Below, piece by piece: positions 52,796 through 57,806 of a DNA stretch of 57,806 nt (its first letter is position 1; every line of letters starts with the position of its first letter). The notes beneath the pieces were generated by a model. It did no database searches, was not told where the DNA came from, and saw only the letters and a program-made list of their open reading frames with translations. The stretch comes from Catenibacterium mitsuoka_A. Lineage in GTDB: Bacteria; Bacillota_I; Bacilli_A; Erysipelotrichales; Coprobacillaceae. The DNA is taken from the NCBI RefSeq assembly GCF_964259225.1, contig NZ_CAXVKN010000004.1, one strand, 5' to 3'. The position numbers were made by a program, and so were the translations under genes.

Positions 52796-53561
52796 TTTAG
52801 AACATGCGAAAAAGGCATTTGATAATTATGTTAATCGTTATGATCTCTCTATCCCACATATTCATCTTAAATATGTGCATTCTTATAAAGTAATGGATGT
52901 TATGGGTGAACTATGTGATATGAAAGGTAAAACTGAAGAAAAAGACTTATGTCTATTAATCGGCCTATTACATGATATAGGTCGTTTTGAACAGTTTCGC
53001 TTGTATCATTCTTTCCTAGATAGAGAAACAGTGGATCATGCAATGTATTCTTCTCATATATTATTTGAAGAGGGACTTATTAGAGAGTTCATAGAAGAAG
53101 ATACATATGACACAATTATTAAGCATGCTATAGAACAGCATAATAAATACAAAGTAGAAGAAGGCTTTAGTGAAGAAGAACTCTTTTACATACATATGAT
53201 TAGAGATGCAGATAAATTAGATCATTTTCGTGTTAAAGATGTAGAAAAGGATACAGTCTTACTAGGTGTGACTTATGAGGAAGCAGGAAAAGAATCTATA
53301 ACTGATGAAGTCTATCAACAGTTCTGTAAACATCAACTTATTTATGCGCCTACAAGAAAAACACATCTAGATATGTGGATTTCTTATATTGCTTTCATAT
53401 TTGATCTCTATTTTGATGAAAGTAAAACATATATTGAAAAAAATCACTATATTGAAAGAAGTTTTGATAAAATAAAAATAGAAAATCTAGAGATATTAAA
53501 GAAATATCAAGCGTTAGAGAAATGCGCACTAGAGTATATTAAAGGAGGAAAACATATATGA
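52788..53561 (+). CDS. HD-domain phosphohydrolase
   Basis: 257 residues. Metal-binding H...HD...H...D pattern: YVHSYKVMDVM, LLIGLLHDIGRFEQF, AIEQHNK and IRDADKLDHF. Members act on nucleotides or other phosphate esters in the cytoplasm. Substrate unknown. It overlaps both neighbours (8 and 4 bases). Confidence 0.8.
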   Translation: MINLEHAKKAFDNYVNRYDLSIPHIHLKYVHSYKVMDVMGELCDMKGKTEEKDLCLLIGLLHDIGRFEQFRLYHSFLDRETVDHAMYSSHILFEEGLIREFIEEDTYDTIIKHAIEQHNKYKVEEGFSEEELFYIHMIRDADKLDHFRVKDVEKDTVLLGVTYEEAGKESITDEVYQQFCKHQLIYAPTRKTHLDMWISYIAFIFDLYFDESKTYIEKNHYIERSFDKIKIENLEILKKYQALEKCALEYIKGGKHI

Positions 53562-54994
53562 GTTTACCAAAGGATTTCCTATGGGGTGGTGCTTTAGCAG
53601 CTCACCAGTTTGAAGGCGGTGTATTAGACACTACTAAAGGCTTAAGTGTTGCCGATGTAATGACAGGTGGAAACGTATCAACACCACGTGTGATTACTGA
53701 TGGTGTAAAAGAAGGATTATATTATCCAAACCATATCGGTATTGATTTCTATCATCATTACAAGGAAGATATCAAACTATTCGCAGAAATGGGCTTTAAA
53801 TGTTTTAGAACATCTATTGCCTGGACACGTATTTTCCCATTAGGAGATGAAGAACAGCCTGATGAAGAAGGATTACAGTTCTACGATGATGTATTTGATG
53901 AATTATTAAAATATGGTATTGAACCAGTTATCACATTATCTCATTTTGAAATGCCTTATCATCTTGCAAAAGAATATGGCGGATTCATGAACAGAAAGAC
54001 TATTGATTTCTTTGTAAAGTTCGCAGAAGTATGTTTCAAGAGATATAAAAATAAAGTTAAATACTGGATGACTTTCAATGAAATCAATAACCAGATGAAC
54101 TATAAGAATGATATTTTCGGATGGACTAACAGTGGTGCTCATTTTGGAAACTATGATAATCCAGAAGAAGCAATGTATCAGTGTGGTCATTATGAATTAG
54201 TAGCCAGTGCAAAGGCAGTGAAGATTGGTCATGAAATCAATCCTAACTTCTTAATCGGTAATATGATTGCGATGGTTCCTATTTACCCATTCTCTTGCCG
54301 TCCAGCAGATATGGTATTATCTACTGAAATGATGCATCAGAGATGGTTCTTCTGCGATGTACAGTGCCGTGGCCATTATCCACGTTATGCTTTAAAGATG
54401 TTTGAAAACAAAGGCTTTAACTTAGATATCACTGAAGAAGATAAAAAAGCTTTAGCTGCAGGTACAGTAGATTATATTGGTTTCTCTTATTACATGACTA
54501 ATACTGTAGACTCTACAGCACATATTGATGTTTCTAAGTCATTAGATGGTTCTAGTGAACATTCAGTCGCAAACCCTTATATCAAAGTATCTGACTGGGG
54601 TTGGGCTATTGATCCAGAAGGTTTACGTTATGCATTAAATCAGATGTATGAAAGATATGAAAAACCATTATTTATTGTAGAAAATGGTTTTGGTGCGATT
54701 GATAAGAAGGAAGAAGATGGTAGCTGTCATGACCCATATCGTGTAGATTACTTAAGAGCACATATTGAACAGATGAAAAAAGCTGTAGAAATCGATGGTG
54801 TTGATTTAATGGGTTATACACCATGGGGCTGCATTGACTGTGTCTCTTTCACTACAGGTGAAATGAAGAAACGTTATGGCTTTATTTATGTAGATCGTAA
54901 CAATGATGGAAGCGGTACACTAGAACGAAGCAAGAAAGATTCATTTGACTGGTATAAGAAAGTTGTTGCAAGCAATGGTGAAGATTTAGGTTAA
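53558..54994 (+). CDS. GH1 6-phospho-beta-glucosidase
   Basis: 478 residues. Start LPKDFLWGGALAAHQFEGG; acid/base Glu in WMTFNEINN; nucleophile Glu in LFIVENGFGA. The phosphate-binding set Ser, Lys, Tyr in VSFTTGEMKKRYGFIYVD marks the 6-phospho type, which cleaves beta-glucosides imported by a PTS (none is nearby). Overlaps the HD gene by ATGA. Confidence 0.9.
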   Translation: MSLPKDFLWGGALAAHQFEGGVLDTTKGLSVADVMTGGNVSTPRVITDGVKEGLYYPNHIGIDFYHHYKEDIKLFAEMGFKCFRTSIAWTRIFPLGDEEQPDEEGLQFYDDVFDELLKYGIEPVITLSHFEMPYHLAKEYGGFMNRKTIDFFVKFAEVCFKRYKNKVKYWMTFNEINNQMNYKNDIFGWTNSGAHFGNYDNPEEAMYQCGHYELVASAKAVKIGHEINPNFLIGNMIAMVPIYPFSCRPADMVLSTEMMHQRWFFCDVQCRGHYPRYALKMFENKGFNLDITEEDKKALAAGTVDYIGFSYYMTNTVDSTAHIDVSKSLDGSSEHSVANPYIKVSDWGWAIDPEGLRYALNQMYERYEKPLFIVENGFGAIDKKEEDGSCHDPYRVDYLRAHIEQMKKAVEIDGVDLMGYTPWGCIDCVSFTTGEMKKRYGFIYVDRNNDGSGTLERSKKDSFDWYKKVVASNGEDLG

Positions 54995-55020
54995 TTCGCT
55001 TTCAACATTGCGAAAAAAAG

Positions 55021-55064
55021 AAACCCATGAGAAATGCTTGACATTAGGCTCATGGGTTTTTATA
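55021..55064 (+). terminator. Terminator of the four-gene operon
   Basis: AAACCCATGAG/CTCATGGGTTT, perfect 11-bp stem with a 17-base loop, then TTTAT. Confidence 0.8.
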
Positions 55065-55090
55065 CTGTTTAAGGGTAAACATTCCTGATG

Positions 55091-55256
55091 TTTATCAATA
55101 ATTAAAAAAACGTTGATAAATTCAACATTTTTTCATGTTAATAAATTATTTGTGAGATATTTTTTTATCTCAAGCATATTAGTTGCATGTGCAACTAATT
55201 TAGACTAATATAGAATTAGAAAAAAATCTATTAGGTATTTCATCCTAATAGATTTT
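55091..55256 (+). promoter_or_regulatory. nrdD leader with four dyads
   Basis: TTTATCAA/TTGATAAA (55091-55120), TGAGATA/TATCTCA (55153-55172), TTAGTTGCATGTGCAACTAA (55179-55198) and a perfect 13-bp stem AAAATCTATTAGG/CCTAATAGATTTT (55223-55256) right before the ribosome site. None fits the NrdR-box consensus. The last stem, followed by TTTTCTTA, may be a 5' mRNA stabiliser or an attenuator. Confidence 0.55.
55183..55211 (+). promoter_or_regulatory. Possible nrdD promoter
   Basis: TTGCAT (55183-55188), 17-base spacer, TAATAT (55206-55211). The -35 lies inside the palindrome at 55179-55198, so a protein bound there would block it. Confidence 0.4.
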
Positions 55257-55277
55257 CTTATGAGGAGGGTAAATAAC

Positions 55278-57446
55278 ATGGAGGTAATCAAGAGAGATGG
55301 CTCAAAGGTAGCTTTTGATGGAAGTAAGATTGAAAATGCGATTTTAAAGGCTATGCGCTATGGCAGCGGTATTGTGAAACCTGAAATTGCATCTAAGATC
55401 TCACATGAAATTGAAGACTGGCATAAATCAAGTGGAGCAGCATCTATCAGCATTTATCGTATTGAAGGACAGGTTTTTGAAAAGTTAATTGAAAAGGGAG
55501 AAGTACTTACTGCCAAGGCTTATGAAGGCTATCGTAAGGTAAGAGAGTTCCAAAGAGAAACTAATACAATTGATAATGCGATTTATGGTATTGTCAATCA
55601 GACTAATAAAGAAGCAATGGATGAAAACTCTAATAAAGATGCGACTGTATTAGCTACTCAGAGAGACTTAATTGCTGGTGAATTCTCTAGAGACTATTGC
55701 CGCCGTTTATTATTACCACCAAAGATTGTACAGGCACATGATGATGGTATTATTCATTTCCATGATATGGATTACTATATCCAGAAGATGCATAACTGTG
55801 ATCTAGTAAACTTAAAGGATATGTTTGCGAATGGTACAGTTATTAATGATAAATTGATTGAAACACCTAAGTCTTTACAGACAGCATGTACTGTTGCAAC
55901 TCAGATTGTTCAGCAGGTGGCTAATGGTCAGTATGGAGGACAGACAATCTCTATTTCTCATTTAGCACCTTATGTACGTGTATCATATAAGAAACACTTA
56001 AAGGCTGTAAGAAAAGAAGGCAAAGAAGTAGGTATTGATTATACAGAAGAACAGATTGAAAAGATCGCAAAGTCTCGTCTTCATGAAGAAATCAAAGCAG
56101 GTGTACAGACTATCCAGTATCAGATCAATACATTCTCTACTACAAATGGTCAGGCTCCATTCTTATCTATTTTCATGTATTTAAGAGAAGAACCAGACTA
56201 TATTGAAGAAACAGCTTTATTAATTGAAGAAATCTTAAAACAGAGATATATCGGTATGAAGAATCCTGTGGGTGCTTATGTCACTCCAGCATTCCCTAAA
56301 TTACTTTATGTATTAGATGATAATAATGTGCCTGATGATTCACAGTATCGTTATTTAACAGATTTAGCGGTTAAATGTGTATCTAAGCGTATGATGCCTG
56401 ATTTCATTAGTGCAAAGATCATGAGAGAAAACTATGAAGGACAAGTATTCCCTTGTATGGGATGCCGTTCATTCCTATCTCCATGGAAGAATGAAAAAGG
56501 TGAATATCAGTGGTATGGTCGTTTTAACCAGGGTGTAGTCACACTTAACTTAACTGATGTTGGTTTATCAGCTAATAAGAATATGGATTCATTCTGGAAG
56601 ATTCTAGATGAACGTCTAGATTTATGCTATGAAGCATTAATGTTAAGACATGAAAGCTTAAAGGGTACTCCTTCAGATATTTCTCCAATTCATTGGCAGT
56701 ATGGGGCCATCGCAAGATTAAAACCAGGAGAAAAGATTGATTCATTATTAGATACTTGTTATTCTACATTATCATTAGGTTATATTGGTTTATATGAATG
56801 TGTAGTGGCATTAATTGGTCAGTCTCATACTACTGAAGAAGGCGATGCATTAGCTCTTGAAATTATGCAGAAATTAAGAAATACATGTGATAAGTGGAAG
56901 AAGGATACAGGTTTAGGATTTGCCTTATATGGTACTCCTGCAGAATCTACTACTTATACATTAGCGCGTGCATTAAAGAAGAGATTTGGAGTCGTACCTG
57001 GTGTAACAGATAAAGACTATATTACTAATTCTTATCATGTCAATGTAAGAGAACATATTGATGCATTCTCTAAATTAGGCTTTGAAGCGAAGTTCCAGAA
57101 GATTTCTTCTGGAGGGGCTATTAGTTATGTAGAAGTGACTAATATGACAAATAACTTTGATGCCATGAAAGAATTAATTAACTATATGTATGAAACAATC
57201 CAGTATGCTGAAATCAATACTAAGTCTGACTATTGTCAGGAATGTGGTTTCTCTGGAGAAATCTTATTAGATGAAAATAATGAATGGTATTGTCCTAACT
57301 GTGGTAATAGAAACCATAAGACTTTAAATGTATGTCGTAGAACATGTGGTTATCTTGGTGATAACTTCTGGAATAAGGGACGTACACAGGAAATCAAAGA
57401 ACGTTTTGTACATTTAGACAATAGAGTATATCAGGAGAATAACTAG
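55278..57446 (+). CDS. nrdD: Anaerobic ribonucleoside-triphosphate reductase
   Basis: 722 residues from the ATG with GAGGAGGG eight bases upstream; an ATG six codons earlier is part of that site. Reduces NTPs to dNTPs without oxygen. ATP-cone at the N-terminus (EVIKRDGSKVAFDGSKIENA). Active-site cysteines lie in the barrel (VFPCMGCRSF). The C-terminal zinc site is YCQECG...WYCPNCGNRN. The glycyl radical site is RTCGYLG. The activase gene nrdG is expected nearby and may be the next gene, beyond the IS fragment. Confidence 0.93.
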   Translation: MEVIKRDGSKVAFDGSKIENAILKAMRYGSGIVKPEIASKISHEIEDWHKSSGAASISIYRIEGQVFEKLIEKGEVLTAKAYEGYRKVREFQRETNTIDNAIYGIVNQTNKEAMDENSNKDATVLATQRDLIAGEFSRDYCRRLLLPPKIVQAHDDGIIHFHDMDYYIQKMHNCDLVNLKDMFANGTVINDKLIETPKSLQTACTVATQIVQQVANGQYGGQTISISHLAPYVRVSYKKHLKAVRKEGKEVGIDYTEEQIEKIAKSRLHEEIKAGVQTIQYQINTFSTTNGQAPFLSIFMYLREEPDYIEETALLIEEILKQRYIGMKNPVGAYVTPAFPKLLYVLDDNNVPDDSQYRYLTDLAVKCVSKRMMPDFISAKIMRENYEGQVFPCMGCRSFLSPWKNEKGEYQWYGRFNQGVVTLNLTDVGLSANKNMDSFWKILDERLDLCYEALMLRHESLKGTPSDISPIHWQYGAIARLKPGEKIDSLLDTCYSTLSLGYIGLYECVVALIGQSHTTEEGDALALEIMQKLRNTCDKWKKDTGLGFALYGTPAESTTYTLARALKKRFGVVPGVTDKDYITNSYHVNVREHIDAFSKLGFEAKFQKISSGGAISYVEVTNMTNNFDAMKELINYMYETIQYAEINTKSDYCQECGFSGEILLDENNEWYCPNCGNRNHKTLNVCRRTCGYLGDNFWNKGRTQEIKERFVHLDNRVYQENN

Positions 57447-57471
57447 GAAAGCCTTGTGTCATTAAGGGCTT

Positions 57472-57503
57472 AAGAGATAACCGTGACTGGTTATCTCTTT
57501 TTA
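57472..57503 (+). terminator. Terminator of nrdD
   Basis: AAGAGATAACC/GGTTATCTCTT, perfect 11-bp stem, six-base loop, then TTTTAT. Confidence 0.9.
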
Positions 57504-57549
57504 TGTAAATGGGTGGTGATTTTTCGCTTATTTACTATGTTTAGAGCTC

Positions 57550-57730
57550 ATATAATAATCGGTAATATTAAAAGTAGTATTACTGGGATATATCATGGAA
57601 TAACTAAAAGAGAGATGCTTTTATTCCTGAATGAACAGGAGTATAGGTTTAACCATAGAAAGATGGGAAAGACTGTTATGGATAAAATCAAGAAATACCT
57701 ATAGAAATCATTTACTATCAGTCATAGACA
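57550..57730 (+). pseudogene. Internal fragment of IS1595-like transposase
   Basis: Encodes IIIGNIKSSITGIYHGITKR, NEQEYRFNHRKMGKTVMDK and a premature stop after KKYL. It matches the 3' half of the intact transposase at 9427-10401 with few changes, in the opposite orientation. Neither end of the element is present. Confidence 0.85.
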
Positions 57731-57764
57731 GACAATATGAAATGACGAGGAGGAAACAAAAAAA

Positions 57765-57806
57765 TTGGATAATAGAAATCAAGTAAAAATTCAAAAAAAT
57801 AATCGG
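57765..57806 (+). CDS. Start of a further gene (cut by window end)
   Basis: GAGGAGG followed after 11 bases by TTG and 14 open codons (MDNRNQVKIQKNNR). Too short to identify. By position it could be an operon partner of nrdD, such as nrdG, but the sequence does not show it. Confidence 0.3.
   Translation, partial: MDNRNQVKIQKNNR

Noticed and set aside
1..57806. CRISPR array
   Set aside because: No regularly spaced direct repeats of 23-47 bases and no cas genes; the RuvC proteins present are transposon TnpB types.
1..57806. tRNA or rRNA genes
   Set aside because: No GTTCGANTC-type arm with a matching acceptor stem and no rRNA sequence was found by eye in intergenic regions.

Overview
The window is low-GC DNA (genes roughly 35-38% G+C by eye) with strong AGGAGG-type ribosome sites, short intergenic spaces and many hairpin-plus-T-run terminators. 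It carries a bacterial V/A-type ATPase operon, an anaerobic ribonucleotide reductase, a glycine-radical lifestyle and MurNAc salvage. Together these suggest an anaerobic gut Firmicute, probably of the Erysipelotrichia/Coprobacillaceae kind; that placement is inference, since no rRNA or other marker gene is present.

Layout. 1-2,500: a decayed accessory edge with one end of an IS1595-like element, a gene cut by it, a frameshifted YcxB-like membrane protein, an OrfA remnant and a RelB/RelE-type toxin-antitoxin pair. 2,600-9,200: housekeeping and envelope genes on the minus strand, namely an ATP-grasp protein with a histone-H1-like tail, an esterase, a YjbR-type protein, a CapA-like lipoprotein, dUTPase, a lipoprotein and a PASTA/Ltp membrane protein. 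9,260-12,450: nested insertions, with an intact IS1595-like element and an IS200/IS605 TnpB element inside one unknown gene. 12,600-15,900: MurNAc salvage (MurR-type regulator, MurQ, BadF-family kinase) plus an O6-alkylguanine DNA methyltransferase. 15,900-18,200: a DUF1292 protein, a lipoprotein and a MATE exporter behind a MerR-style promoter. 18,300-19,900: an IS110 element with the upstream non-coding region expected to hold its bridge RNA. 19,930-27,360: a membrane protein, two tandem oligopeptide-binding lipoproteins, PgsA, homoserine dehydrogenase and a HAD phosphatase. 27,400-29,200: a canonical IS605 element with a dead TnpA. 29,430-39,680: a complete ten-gene V/A-ATPase operon with two adjacent a (I) subunit genes. 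39,700-42,960: DUF1016 debris and an element with a large TnpB-like protein that lacks a zinc ribbon. 43,000-48,900: an MFS transporter, an NlpC/P60 wall hydrolase, an unrecognised two-gene unit and an L,D-transpeptidase. 49,150-51,210: an AlbA_2-type regulator gene broken by a decayed TnpB element. 51,320-55,060: an overlapping four-gene operon (hydrolase, AroD, HD protein, GH1 6-phospho-beta-glucosidase). 55,090-57,500: nrdD behind a leader rich in dyads. The window ends with another fragment of the IS1595-like transposase and the first codons of a further gene.

The main themes are peptidoglycan turnover (MurQ with its kinase, NlpC/P60, L,D-transpeptidase, PASTA protein), peptide and sugar-phosphate use, ion pumping by the V-ATPase, and a dense mobile load. 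The mobile load includes four TnpB loci of three architectures and one IS110 element, all of them candidate sources of guide RNAs.
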